Part shown: positions 52,596 to 61,382 of the stretch, piece by piece | Position numbering within the stretch: the first letter of the stretch is position 1 | How the letters are laid out: every line of letters starts with the position of its first letter | Assembly: GCA_944326085.1 (NCBI GenBank) | Contig: CALVCL010000001.1 | Coordinates: 226,776 to 290,775, forward strand | Source of the DNA: an uncultured Tidjanibacter sp. | GTDB taxonomy: Bacteria; Bacteroidota; Bacteroidia; Bacteroidales; Rikenellaceae | Length of the DNA stretch: 64,000 nt | Direction: 5' to 3' | Notes under the pieces: generated by a model | The model's input: only the letters and a program-made list of their open reading frames with translations | Told to the model about the DNA's origin: nothing | Databases searched by the model: none | Made by a program: the position numbers and the translations under genes

Positions 52596-55025
52596 ATGGT
52601 AGCCAAGGAAAATGAAACACCCGAAAACGGGCGTACAGAAGGACAGGTCATAACGCTGAGAGATATATTTGATTTTATACTATATAACTGGTATTGGTTT
52701 GCAATATCGGCAGCATTGTTTGTGGCGGTGGGTGTCGTATATGCCTTGTCACGTCCCAGTGTTTACAGGTCCTCGTCGTCGGTATTGATAGATGAAAGGT
52801 ATAGCCGTTCGTCGAACAGTGACCTTTCTGGCTTTATGCCTACCAACATGATGTACAGAATGCATGATGGGGTGGAAGACGAGTTGTTCGTGATGGGATC
52901 GTATTCCATTATGGAACAGGTGGTTAATGACCTTAATGCCAATATAGTGTACTGTGTCAAGCAGGGGATTAGCCGTCGTTATATGACAGAGGCGGAGGCC
53001 CCGATGCTGGTGGCTGCCGATACCGTCAGGTGTGTGTTCTCGCTCAAAATTACACCTGAAGCCGATGACCGGTTTTCTGCTGAAATGGAATACAAACTGC
53101 CTGGAGACAGAACCAGCACAGAGTTGACTGTTACGCAACAATATGGCGAAACAATTACCACGCCGGCAGGCATTTTCCGTGTCGAGCCCAATGGCGAACC
53201 TGGTGAGATTGAAATGCTTTCGGTGACAGTCATGCCTTTGCGCGACGCTACGGAAATGTATATGACGCAGTTGAGCATTACAAGGCCGCAGGACAGGTCA
53301 AATGTGCTTAATGTGTCTGTATCCAACCACAATCCTGTGATGGCTGCGGCTTTTGCAAACGAAGTGGTTGATGTCTATAATGAGAACGCCATCAAGAGCA
53401 AGCAGGAGTCGGCCATGGCTACCATACAGTTTATAGATGAGCGTCTTTATGCTGTGGGGGCAGAGCTCTCTGATGTGGATTCGACGATAGAGAATTTCAA
53501 GAGTACCAATGCCGCTGTGGATATCATGTCGGAAACAAAGCTTTCGTTGGAAACATCGCAGCAGTATAAAACACAGATGCTCACCACAGAGATACAGCTT
53601 GATATGATAAAAGGCATAGGTGATATGCTGAACAGTTCTGGCGATACAGGGCTGCTTCCGGTCAATATCGGCATAGAGGATGTGGCTCTGTCGGATGCTA
53701 TAAATCGTTACAACGAACTGGTACTCGAGAGAATGAGATTGGGCGATGCGACTTCTGACAGCAACCCTGTCATCAGGGAACTGAATGAACAGATTGTATC
53801 AATGAAGAATTCGCTGCGTCGTTCTGTCGACAACGTTTATAATTCACTTCAAATACAGAGGGATGCTTTGGAGCGCCAGATTGCACAGATATCCAGCAAG
53901 GTCAGTACTATACCTTACCTGGAGCGTGAAACGGTGTCTATAGAACGTAATCAGGAAATCAAGGCTGCACTTTATACCTACCTGCTTAACAAGAGGGAGG
54001 AAACGGCACTGTCGATGGTGGCAACAACTCCGGTTGCACAGATTATAGATAGGGCTTTGGTCAATCCAAAACCTGTTGCCCCACGGAAGTCCCTGATTGT
54101 GCTGGCATTTTTTGCAATCGGACTGATTCTTCCGGCTATTGTCATCTATCTGATAGAACAGTTGAGAGTCAAGGTGCGCAGTATCAAGGAAATAGAAGAT
54201 GTTGTGAAGGTGCCTATTATTGGGGCCATCCCTTCAAAGACACAGAGTACGGCTACTGATAAGATTGTGGCACCTAACAGTAGGGATGCAATTACCGAGG
54301 CTTTCCGTATGGTGCGTACAAATCTTGACTTTACAATGCCGCAGGGAGGCAAGGTGATAATGGTGACATCGTCAATGCCTAATGAAGGCAAAAGTTTTGT
54401 GTCAATCAACCTGTCGTTGACACTTGGTATTGCCGGCAAGAAGGTGCTGCTTGTAGACCTCGACCTGCGTAAGGCCTCGCTTTCGGAAAAGATTAGCGGC
54501 AGGCATCAGGTGAGAGGCTTGGTAAACTACCTTGTTAAAAAGGAGTCTAATATCGATTCGCTGATAAGCCATAATGCCATGAATAATGTCGATGTTCTGT
54601 ACGTGGGCGTTATTCCTCCGAACCCTGCAGAGTTGTTGATTGGTGATGTCATAGAGGCTACATTCAACGAGTTGAGGCAGATGTATGATTATATTGTGGT
54701 CGATACTCCGCCTATCGGCCTGGTTACTGATACAATGCTTATCAACCGTATTGCAGACCTTACAGTATTTTCCGTTCGTGTAGGCAAGTCGCTCAAACGC
54801 AGTCTCGGCGGCATTAACATGCTCAATGAGCGTAAGACTTTGCGCAATATGAATGTAATCATTACAGATATAGGTGCAGGGCGTAAATATGTCGGCGGGG
54901 CGACTTACGGCTATGGTTATGGCTATGGCTATGGCTACGGCTATGGTTACGGTTACAGCAAGGATAAGAAGATGACCATGAAGACGCGTTTGAAGTTATT
55001 GCGTAAAAAGTTGAGAAAGAATTAG
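52596..55025 (+). CDS. Polysaccharide co-polymerase / tyrosine autokinase, Wzc-like
   Basis: An 809-residue inner-membrane protein. A Wzz domain with membrane segments near residues 30-50 and 495-515 flanks a long periplasmic coiled coil. The cytoplasmic BY-kinase has Walker A SSMPNEGKSFVSINLSLTLG (near 595), Walker A' VLLVDLDLRKASLS and Walker B YDYIVVDTPPIGLVTD. Near the end nine tyrosines alternate with glycine (encoded at 54905-54957), the probable autophosphorylation cluster, then a basic end (KLLRKKLRKN). It controls polymer length and export with the Wza-like protein. No glycosyltransferases follow. Confidence 0.93.
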   Translation: MVAKENETPENGRTEGQVITLRDIFDFILYNWYWFAISAALFVAVGVVYALSRPSVYRSSSSVLIDERYSRSSNSDLSGFMPTNMMYRMHDGVEDELFVMGSYSIMEQVVNDLNANIVYCVKQGISRRYMTEAEAPMLVAADTVRCVFSLKITPEADDRFSAEMEYKLPGDRTSTELTVTQQYGETITTPAGIFRVEPNGEPGEIEMLSVTVMPLRDATEMYMTQLSITRPQDRSNVLNVSVSNHNPVMAAAFANEVVDVYNENAIKSKQESAMATIQFIDERLYAVGAELSDVDSTIENFKSTNAAVDIMSETKLSLETSQQYKTQMLTTEIQLDMIKGIGDMLNSSGDTGLLPVNIGIEDVALSDAINRYNELVLERMRLGDATSDSNPVIRELNEQIVSMKNSLRRSVDNVYNSLQIQRDALERQIAQISSKVSTIPYLERETVSIERNQEIKAALYTYLLNKREETALSMVATTPVAQIIDRALVNPKPVAPRKSLIVLAFFAIGLILPAIVIYLIEQLRVKVRSIKEIEDVVKVPIIGAIPSKTQSTATDKIVAPNSRDAITEAFRMVRTNLDFTMPQGGKVIMVTSSMPNEGKSFVSINLSLTLGIAGKKVLLVDLDLRKASLSEKISGRHQVRGLVNYLVKKESNIDSLISHNAMNNVDVLYVGVIPPNPAELLIGDVIEATFNELRQMYDYIVVDTPPIGLVTDTMLINRIADLTVFSVRVGKSLKRSLGGINMLNERKTLRNMNVIITDIGAGRKYVGGATYGYGYGYGYGYGYGYGYSKDKKMTMKTRLKLLRKKLRKN

Positions 55026-55087
55026 GGTCAGGACGAATGCATGTAGTCAAAAAGATGTCTATTTCTTTGTCGGAATGATTTTTTGTA

Positions 55088-55095
55088 TAAATTTG
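55088..55095 (+). promoter_or_regulatory. Promoter of the Hc1 gene, -7 element TAaaTTTG
   Basis: Exact consensus with a TTTG (55066-55069) 18 bases upstream. Confidence 0.6.
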
Positions 55096-55138
55096 TAATA
55101 AGATAACGTTGACCTAATTCTTTAAACTATATACAACT

Positions 55139-55312
55139 ATGCAAACATTGTTAGACAAAATCAATGAACAGGTTGAGGTGTTCAGGACGAATGCCAATCT
55201 TCAGGTGACCAAAAATAATAAGGCTGCCGGCACCCGTGCACGTAAGGCCGCTTTGGAGATCTCAAAGCTCATGAAGGAATTCAGGAAAGTGTCTGTAGAG
55301 GCTTCCAAGTAA
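55139..55312 (+). CDS. Histone H1-like protein, Hc1 family
   Basis: A 57-residue protein beginning QTLLDKINEQVEVF and containing NKAAGTRARKAALEISKLM and KEFRKVSVEASK. It is basic, with the arrangement of the short Hc1-type DNA-binding proteins common in Bacteroidales, where they are thought to compact DNA. It is below the usual length cut for gene calling but has its own promoter upstream and a terminator 18 bases after the stop. Confidence 0.88.
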   Translation: MQTLLDKINEQVEVFRTNANLQVTKNNKAAGTRARKAALEISKLMKEFRKVSVEASK

Positions 55313-55330
55313 TTCTTTCCTGATAAATGT

Positions 55331-55371
55331 AAATGAGGCCGTATGCAAAACGCATGCGGCCTCATTTTATT
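55331..55371 (+). terminator. Terminator after the Hc1 gene
   Basis: AAATGAGGCCG (55331-55341) pairs with CGGCCTCATTT (55357-55367), with further inner pairs and a TTTTATT tail. Confidence 0.8.
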
Positions 55372-55438
55372 CGTAAATATTTGGGGGCTATATGGTGGGA
55401 ATAGTTCTTTTTTATAACGTAATGTGGTATTATTTAGA

Positions 55439-55446
55439 TACTTTTG
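55439..55446 (+). promoter_or_regulatory. Promoter of the His-rich membrane protein / TonB receptor operon, -7 element TActTTTG
   Basis: Exact consensus 31 bases before ATG 55477. Confidence 0.5.
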
Positions 55447-55476
55447 CATGCAAAATAAAATAACGTGCGTAATCGG

Positions 55477-55806
55477 ATGAGGCATATATTGGCACTGCTG
55501 TCTCTTGTGCTCTTTATGGGGTATTGGGGTGCCGTGACCTTATTCCCGCACGCACATGACATAGACGGTCAGGTTTATGTCCATTCACATCCTTTTGGAG
55601 GTACTGCTGCCGCTGCTGCGGGACATACGCCGCAGCAACTTCATGTTATTGCCCATTTGTCGCTGATATTGATAACCGCAGCAGTGTATGTGTCATTTGT
55701 GGCACATTTGTTGGGCATTACATTTGTGTTTTGCGTACACAGACATGTGGCAAGGCTGGTGGCACATGTCAGGCATTGTCGGTTTCGTGCACCTCCTGTT
55801 TACTGA
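55477..55806 (+). CDS. Small histidine-rich membrane protein upstream of a TonB receptor
   Basis: About 109 residues. N-terminal hydrophobic segment, a periplasmic loop with FPHAHDIDGQVYVHSHPFG (several His, metal-like), and a second hydrophobic segment (LSLILITAAVYVSFVAHLLG). Such proteins precede TonB-dependent receptors for metals in some Bacteroidota; I infer a metal link from the histidines only. A GTG start at 55465 is also possible. Confidence 0.7.
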   Translation: MRHILALLSLVLFMGYWGAVTLFPHAHDIDGQVYVHSHPFGGTAAAAAGHTPQQLHVIAHLSLILITAAVYVSFVAHLLGITFVFCVHRHVARLVAHVRHCRFRAPPVY

Positions 55807-55873
55807 TATGGAGTAACTCAGTACGAGTGCGTAGCGGTTTTTACATATATCAGTAAATCAATTTCAATTTGAT

Positions 55874-56899
55874 ATGAAGAAAAACATATTGGGAGCATTG
55901 TGCATGCTCCTTTTCACCTTGGTATGTCATGCCGAGGAGACGGCGTATGTCCCGGCACCGCAAAGCAGTGATGCCAATATAATGGGGCATGTTGTTGATG
56001 CCATGACGCACGAACATCTGCCATTTGCCACAATAGCCGTTAAGGGAACGACAATAGGCGTAGTAACGGATGATACGGGACATTACATGTTGACCAACCT
56101 GCCGCAGGGGCAATTGGTGGTGGAGGCGTCACTTATTGGATACAAGACAGTGACGAAAACGGTGGATGCTGCCAGAGATAAAACCATAGAACTCAATTTC
56201 GAATTGGAGGAAATGGCTGTAGCAGTCGAAGAGGTGGTTGTATCCGCCAGTCGTACCGAGACGAACAAGAAGTTTTCACCGACACTTGTTTCGGTGACAT
56301 CTGCCAAATTGTTCGAGAATACTGCAGCCAGCAGTCTGTCTGAAACGATGAATTTTCAGTCGGGTTTGCGTGTGGAGAATAATTGCGGAAACTGCGGAAC
56401 CACCCAGTTGCGCATCAACGGTCTCGACGGTCAATATTCACAGATATTGCTCGACAGCCGACCCATATTCAGCTCTTTGGCATCGGTTTACGGTTTGGAG
56501 CAACTGCCCGTGGCGATGGTTGAGCGTGTAGAGGTAATACGTGGCGGCGGCTCGGCATTGTTCGGTGCGAATGCTATAGGCGGCGTAGTGAATATCATAA
56601 CGAAGGAACCTAAATACAACAGCCTTTTACTTTCCAATACCACCAATGTGCTGGAGGGAGGGGCGACAGATGTCAATACCACTCTTAATGCTGCTATTGT
56701 TTCTGACGACTACAAGGCAGGCGCATATATCTTCGGTATGGTAAAGGACAGGACGCCTTACGACCGTAATGGTGACGGTTTTTCGGATATAACGAAACTG
56801 AAATCTGAAACTATTGGTTTCAGGGCATATTACAGAACTTCTGCATATACGCGCCTTACGGCTGAATATCATCATATACATGCATGTCATATGGACTAA
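55874..56899 (+). pseudogene. TonB-dependent receptor, truncated by the mobile element
   Basis: The first 336 or so codons look like a normal receptor: signal peptide (MKKNILGALCMLLFTLVCHA), a carboxypeptidase-like regulatory domain (IMGHVVDAMTHEHLPFATIAVKG ... ITLTNLPQG-type repeat), then the plug domain (SASRTETNKKFSPTLVSV ... RINGLDGQYSQILLDSRPIF ... VEVIRGGGSALFGANAIGGVVNIITKE) and the first barrel strands ending AEYHHIH. The frame then reads ACHMD and stops. A receptor barrel needs several hundred more residues, so the 3' part is missing. The break coincides with the start of the mobile element. Non-functional as a transporter if expressed. Confidence 0.88.
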
Positions 56900-57022
56900 A
56901 ACGCATCGAAAAGAACTCCAAACAAAACTTAGAGAAGCGTCATAAAATGCTCATTTTCAATACATATTCATTAACATAACGCTCCAACCGCCTATTGCGA
57001 GTTTCATCCGTTTAGAGTAATT

Positions 57023-57042
57023 TTGTACCACAGTTGTACCAC
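57023..57042 (+). repeat. Pair of TTGTACCAC direct repeats, 11 bases apart
   Basis: TTGTACCAC at 57023-57031 and 57034-57042. A spacing of one DNA turn places both on the same face of the helix, typical of protein-binding arm sites. Confidence 0.6.
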
Positions 57043-57070
57043 GTGAAATCACGGACACGGACAGAAGGCT

Positions 57071-57110
57071 GTCACTTTGTGGCACATTATGGCACTCTAT
57101 GTCACTTTCC
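57071..57110 (+). repeat. Four tandem 10-bp repeats (GTCAC/GGCAC units)
   Basis: Units begin at 57071, 57081, 57091 and 57101: GTCACTTTGT, GGCACATTAT, GGCACTCTAT, GTCACTTTCC. They keep G-[TG]-C-A-C in phase at 10-base spacing. Likely sites for the integrase, excisionase or the HTH protein encoded 60 bases downstream. Confidence 0.65.
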
Positions 57111-57169
57111 GTTATGGACCGTGTACAGGATTGCAAACAAAGTAATTGAACGGACTAAAATTTTGCAGT

Positions 57170-57883
57170 ATGGCACAAGTAAATGAAACAGAGAGACATC
57201 AACTGTCCTCACAAAAATTCTTCACTGTCCAAGATGCAGCCGATTACCTCCGAATAAGTAAGAGGTCTATGTATAGGCTAATTCAAAGAGGTGAAATCAT
57301 CACGGTAAAAATCATGTCAAGAATGACGCGAATTACATTGGATGAACTGTTGAAACTTGCCCACTCCAAAGGCTATGAGGTAATAATACCGAAAGAGTCT
57401 ATTTCTCGCCAAGATGCCGAGACAGGCTCAGTCAACAAGTTGGCAAAGTGTCGCAAGACTCCCAAGGCTGGGGAAATAGCACCTGATGGAGTAACTCACG
57501 ACACCCATTATACGATGGCAGAGGTGTTGAGCACCTTTGATATTAAGTATGGCAGATTCTATGAAGTCCGCAACCGCTACCAACTCCAATCAGTCCATGC
57601 ATGGGGTACGACATGCTTCAAGAAAGAAGATGTAGAGAGGGTCATCGGGCTTTATAATGAAGAACAGGGAAAGAACATTTCCGATGACTGGTACACCTGC
57701 TTCGACATCATGAAACTCTACGGATTGGGTAAGACTCAGGTACGCAGATTTGCAGAAACTCATGGAGTGAGAATCCGAAAGTTCAAAGGCGGAAGAGCCA
57801 ACTACTATCTGAAAGCAGACTGGGAGGCAGCACGCAAGAAGGCAGAGAAAAGCAGCACTTCGACCAAGGCAAAGCGGAAGTGA
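57170..57883 (+). CDS. Protein with three tandem excisionase-like HTH units
   Basis: A 237-residue protein. Unit one (about 17-70) reads FTVQDAADYLRISKRSMYRLIQRGEIITVKIMSRMTRITLDEL, a standard HTH_17 excisionase/MerR-type domain. Two related winged-helix units follow: YTMAEVLSTFDIKYGRFYEVRNRYQLQSV (about 118-165) and YTCFDIMKLYGLGKTQVRRFAETHGVRIRKFKGG (about 175-220). The C-terminus is basic. By position beside the element end and the phased repeats I infer a role in excision or regulation of transfer. ATG 57170 is chosen; the upstream non-ATG start at 57146 is weak. Confidence 0.8.
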   Translation: MAQVNETERHQLSSQKFFTVQDAADYLRISKRSMYRLIQRGEIITVKIMSRMTRITLDELLKLAHSKGYEVIIPKESISRQDAETGSVNKLAKCRKTPKAGEIAPDGVTHDTHYTMAEVLSTFDIKYGRFYEVRNRYQLQSVHAWGTTCFKKEDVERVIGLYNEEQGKNISDDWYTCFDIMKLYGLGKTQVRRFAETHGVRIRKFKGGRANYYLKADWEAARKKAEKSSTSTKAKRK

Positions 57884-58201
57884 GAAACAAACTCATATAC
57901 GACCCATGCCGTTGCAAATGGTCTGAAACTGCTATCATTGACGGTCGAAACAAACCCCAAACGCAGAGAAACGGATATAAGATAAAATGCGCTACTGAAA
58001 CCCCATTTAAGTCCGATTTTTAGCGTAAAATCATACTCAAAAGCAAATTCAGGTTAAATTCAGATACTATTTGAAGCCATCTTTGCTTTCCTCTTTTCAC
58101 GGCAATCTAACTTTGCATCGGATTTGAGAGTTAAAGCGTTGCGACCATGGCTATTCGCATCCTCAGATACACATCGGTAAGAATAATAAAAGAATAACAA
58201 T
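57884..58201. other. Integrase upstream region
   Basis: 318 bases with no gene. An exact -7 element TAacTTTG (58108-58115) would start the integrase transcript near 58122. The rest is AT-rich with no repeat I can define. Confidence 0.5.
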
Positions 58202-59341
58202 ATGACGAACATTTGTACAAAGGTCACCGTGCGGAAACGACCTATCAAGAACGGACAGACTTCCCTCTATCTGGATTTCTATCCCCCAATCCGCAACCCG
58301 AAGACAGGCAAACTCTCACGCAGGGAGTACCTTGGTCTTTACATCTACACCAACCCAGTTGAACGCTTTCAGCAGGAGTACAACAAGAGTATGATTCAGA
58401 AAGCGGAAATCATCAAGTGCCGCAGGACTGAGTCCATCATCAATGAGGAGTATGGCTTCCTCGACCGCAACAAGGGCAAGGAGAGCTTCTTGGAATACTT
58501 CAAGAACCTCATGATTGAGCGTGGCAGCAGCCAGAACTGGGCAACCGCCTACATGCACTTCCACAACTACACGCATGGAGAGTGCCGTTTCTGCGACCTT
58601 ACCGTTCCGTACTGTCAGGGATTCCTCGACTACCTGTTGTCGGATGCCTGTATGCACAACGGTAAGCGCATGATGGGAACGACTGCCAACAACAACCTTA
58701 CCAAGTTGAAGTGCATTCTTGCCATCGCATACGAGGACGGACTGCTCAAAGAGAATATCGCCAAGAAACTTGTGCGTGCCAAGGCTCATGGCAACAAGCG
58801 GCAGTTCCTCACCAAGGAAGAGTTGTTGCAGCTGTCTCAGACTCCTTGCAAGAGTGATGTCCTTCGCCGTGCTGGTCTCTTCTCCTGCCTTACAGGTCTT
58901 CGCCTCTCTGACTGCATCAGACTCCAGTGGGAGAACATAGTCAAGTTGGCTGATGGCGGCTGGGGAATGGACATTATCACCAAGAAGACTTCCACCGCTG
59001 CAATCCTGCCTATCAGCGAAGAGGCTCTGCAGCTCTGTGGCGAGCGAGGCACAGGCCAGGTGTTCAAGAATCTCACGAACAGTACAGTGGCATTGTATCT
59101 CAAACCGTGGATAAAAGCTTCCGGCATCGAGAAACACATCACCTTCCACTGCTTCCGTCATACCTTTGCCACCTTGCAGTTGGCAGAGGGAACGGACATC
59201 TACACTGTGAGCAAGCTGCTTACCCATAGCAATCTTGCCACTACTCAGGTGTATGCCGATGTGGTGGACGAGCTTAAACGTGATGCAGCAGAACGTATCT
59301 CTCTCAAGATGCCAACCAAAGCAGAGAGTGACCAGACATAA
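58202..59341 (+). CDS. Tyrosine recombinase/integrase of the mobile element
   Basis: A 379-residue site-specific recombinase. N-terminal arm-binding domain (TKVTVRKRPIKNGQTSLYLDFYPPI), core SAM-like domain (about 95-205), and catalytic domain with Arg in LTGLRLSDCIRLQW (near 236), Lys in ITKKTS, HCFRHTFATLQLAEG (His and second Arg, near 317) and LTHSNLATTQVYADV (His and nucleophile Tyr, near 345). It inserts and excises the element. All catalytic residues are present, so it is probably active. Confidence 0.94.
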   Translation: MTNICTKVTVRKRPIKNGQTSLYLDFYPPIRNPKTGKLSRREYLGLYIYTNPVERFQQEYNKSMIQKAEIIKCRRTESIINEEYGFLDRNKGKESFLEYFKNLMIERGSSQNWATAYMHFHNYTHGECRFCDLTVPYCQGFLDYLLSDACMHNGKRMMGTTANNNLTKLKCILAIAYEDGLLKENIAKKLVRAKAHGNKRQFLTKEELLQLSQTPCKSDVLRRAGLFSCLTGLRLSDCIRLQWENIVKLADGGWGMDIITKKTSTAAILPISEEALQLCGERGTGQVFKNLTNSTVALYLKPWIKASGIEKHITFHCFRHTFATLQLAEGTDIYTVSKLLTHSNLATTQVYADVVDELKRDAAERISLKMPTKAESDQT

Positions 59342-59366
59342 GTGAATAAAATAATCAGGATAACAA

Positions 59367-59810
59367 ATGGAAGAAAACAAATCATTATCGTTCGACCAGC
59401 TGCCCACTGCAGTTGGCGAACTTCTGACCAAGGTCAATACGATGATGACTCGTCTTGATGACATTGGTCAGAGAATAGGCAATGTTCCGTGCGAGAATGA
59501 CCATGTTCTTATGGACATCAGAGAAGCAAGTGCCTTCGTCCGAAAGAAGGTCTCATCGCTCTATGCTTACACATCTGAAAGACGCATCCCATTCTACAAG
59601 AGAGGCAACACGCTCTACTTCTTCAAAGACCAGTTGATAAAGTGGATTGAGTCAGGTGGCTCTTGGGACAAGCCTTACGAACCGACCCAGGAGGAACAGG
59701 CAGACTTCGAGGCTCATCTGGCAATGTTACAGAAGAGCAAGAAGAACAAGCCTGCCTCCATGAAGAGGGACAAGGATGAGAAAATTCCTAATGGGGAAAG
59801 AATGACATGA
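59367..59810 (+). CDS. Excisionase-like HTH protein
   Basis: A 147-residue protein. Residues 1-50 form a helical, possibly coiled region; 50-95 hold an HTH_17-type domain (LMDIREASAFVRKKVSSLYAYTSERRIPFYKRGNTLYFFKDQLIKWI). The C-terminus is charged. Twenty-five bases after the integrase, so it is probably co-expressed and acts as recombination directionality or regulatory factor. Confidence 0.82.
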   Translation: MEENKSLSFDQLPTAVGELLTKVNTMMTRLDDIGQRIGNVPCENDHVLMDIREASAFVRKKVSSLYAYTSERRIPFYKRGNTLYFFKDQLIKWIESGGSWDKPYEPTQEEQADFEAHLAMLQKSKKNKPASMKRDKDEKIPNGERMT

Positions 59811-59914
59811 CGGATAAGAGAATCATGTAATCTACTTTTTACGAAAGGGAAAAGAGAAACTATTCATTCTTTCTTTGCTGAGTAATCCGTTTCACTTATA
59901 ATCCGTTTTTCAAG

Positions 59915-60757
59915 ATGAGTAACCAAAGCATAAAATACGGAATCCTGCTGACCAAGGAACAGCTCGATTTCTTAAAGGATGACAGGCAGGGTTTCCACCG
60001 CATGACTGCCTTCGACACTTTTGTATCAATGGCTTCCACCAAGCCAAGTGTTTATCAGAAGACAGGCTTCTCCGCTTCACTCTCCATCGGGCAGTTTGCC
60101 ATCTCAACCGTTGAACTGTCTGCCCTTTGGAAGTGTGACCGCAAGACAGCGGCAAAGGTGGTGGAACTGTTCAATCAGGTGGGTATTCTCTCAACCGAGA
60201 GGAACAACCGCACCTCCATTCATACGATACTATGCATCGCCTTCTGGTACGTTGACGGCATCAAGGAAGCCATCAAGAACCCCTTCTACAACCGTCAAGC
60301 CGTGACTTCCGCCACCCAAGAGGAATCGGTGTCCAATGTCCCATCCGATACCGCTTGCTCTTCGGGAGGCAATCTCTCCAATGGCATAGGTCAGCAGAAA
60401 GACAGCAGCGTCAATCCTGCCACTACTGACATTCTGCAGCCCCATGTTCCTGCCTCTTATAATACCTCTTCCCCTTTCGTTAATTCTCATGTTATCGGGG
60501 ACGGACTTTCAGATCCTTCTCCGATACCACAAGACTTCAAACAAAGGGAAAAGGAAGGTGATGACCATTTTGAGTTTGAGGTTGGACAGCCGTCAGAAGA
60601 TGACAACAATCAAGGAGAAGGGACACCAGCCGTTGAGCTGCTGTCGCCTCCTGTCTATGATGACGAGGGGAACCTATTGCAGCCACCGCCTCATGAAGGA
60701 CGATGCGAGGATAACACAGAGAGGCATAGCGCACATATCACCCCAAGTCTCTCATGA
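59915..60757 (+). CDS. Winged-helix protein of the mobilization region
   Basis: A 280-residue protein. N-terminal part (about 1-115) has a winged-helix-like fold: GQFAISTVELSALWKCDRKTAAKVVELFNQVGILSTERNNRTSIHTILCIAF. The remaining 165 residues are low-complexity, Ser/Thr/Pro/Gln-rich and look disordered. Similar proteins stand before mobC in Bacteroides elements; a replication or transfer regulator is possible but unproven. Confidence 0.75.
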   Translation: MSNQSIKYGILLTKEQLDFLKDDRQGFHRMTAFDTFVSMASTKPSVYQKTGFSASLSIGQFAISTVELSALWKCDRKTAAKVVELFNQVGILSTERNNRTSIHTILCIAFWYVDGIKEAIKNPFYNRQAVTSATQEESVSNVPSDTACSSGGNLSNGIGQQKDSSVNPATTDILQPHVPASYNTSSPFVNSHVIGDGLSDPSPIPQDFKQREKEGDDHFEFEVGQPSEDDNNQGEGTPAVELLSPPVYDDEGNLLQPPPHEGRCEDNTERHSAHITPSLS

Positions 60758-60986
60758 TGTCATTTCTCCTTTTCCCTTATTTCAATTATTGACTGTCCTA
60801 ACAGACACGCCATCCAGGAGCCGCCACCTCTATTAGCCGCAGTTTTTTCGTAGGTCTAAACAAGAAGTACCAGTGTCAGACGGTTTCGCTTCGCCCACCG
60901 CTTCATACTGGCATTCTTGAATGTTCGCAGGCTCACATTGGCTATCCTATTATATCAGCATATAAACTTTATAAACCCCATCTATA
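60758..60986. other. Candidate oriT region
   Basis: 229 bases without a gene between the winged-helix gene and mobC, the usual place for a transfer origin. An imperfect inverted repeat CCAGTGT ... ATACTGG (near 60869-60911) brackets a GC-rich stretch TCGCTTCGCCCACCGC. I cannot locate the nick site. Confidence 0.4.
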
Positions 60987-61382
60987 ATGGCAAAAAACAA
61001 GAATAGCAACAAGGAGAAGAACCCAATGAAGAGACCTCCGAAGATAAGACACATTGACGTTCGTTTCACAGAAGAAGAATACAATCTGGTAGTACATAAT
61101 GCCCGACTGTCAGGCAGGAGCAAGAGCACCTATCTCCATGACTTAGGCATCGGACACAAGCCATCTCTACCCATGACCGCAGAGCAGGAGGAAGCCTTGA
61201 AGGGCTTAATCGGAGCAAGGTCTGAACTGGTTTATGTGCGCAATGCGCTTCATGCCCTGCCACAGACCGAGAGACTGAAACTCTTCAAGAGAGCCGACTT
61301 CATGGAACGTTGGCTTCAAGGCATCAACACCCTGATAGAGGAATTGAGCCGCATTAGAGACAAATTCTTGGATATGTTATGA
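60987..61382 (+). CDS. Mobilization protein MobC (relaxosome accessory)
   Basis: A 131-residue protein with a basic N-terminus and the ribbon-helix-helix/MobC pattern: HIDVRFTEEEYNLVVHNARLSGRSKSTYLHDLGIG followed by a helical region ELVYVRNALHALPQ and a final LIEELSRIRDKFLDML. It should bind oriT and help the relaxase. Its last codon overlaps the ATG of the relaxase gene by four bases. Confidence 0.85.
   Translation: MAKNKNSNKEKNPMKRPPKIRHIDVRFTEEEYNLVVHNARLSGRSKSTYLHDLGIGHKPSLPMTAEQEEALKGLIGARSELVYVRNALHALPQTERLKLFKRADFMERWLQGINTLIEELSRIRDKFLDML

Noticed and set aside
58316..59464. 382-codon minus-strand frame opposite the integrase
   Set aside because: All integrase catalytic residues are on the plus strand; the long opposite frame comes from its GC-rich third codon positions.
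60444..60836. Plus-strand frame overlapping the end of the winged-helix gene
   Set aside because: Out of frame with a gene that has HTH text and continuous codon bias; no family pattern.
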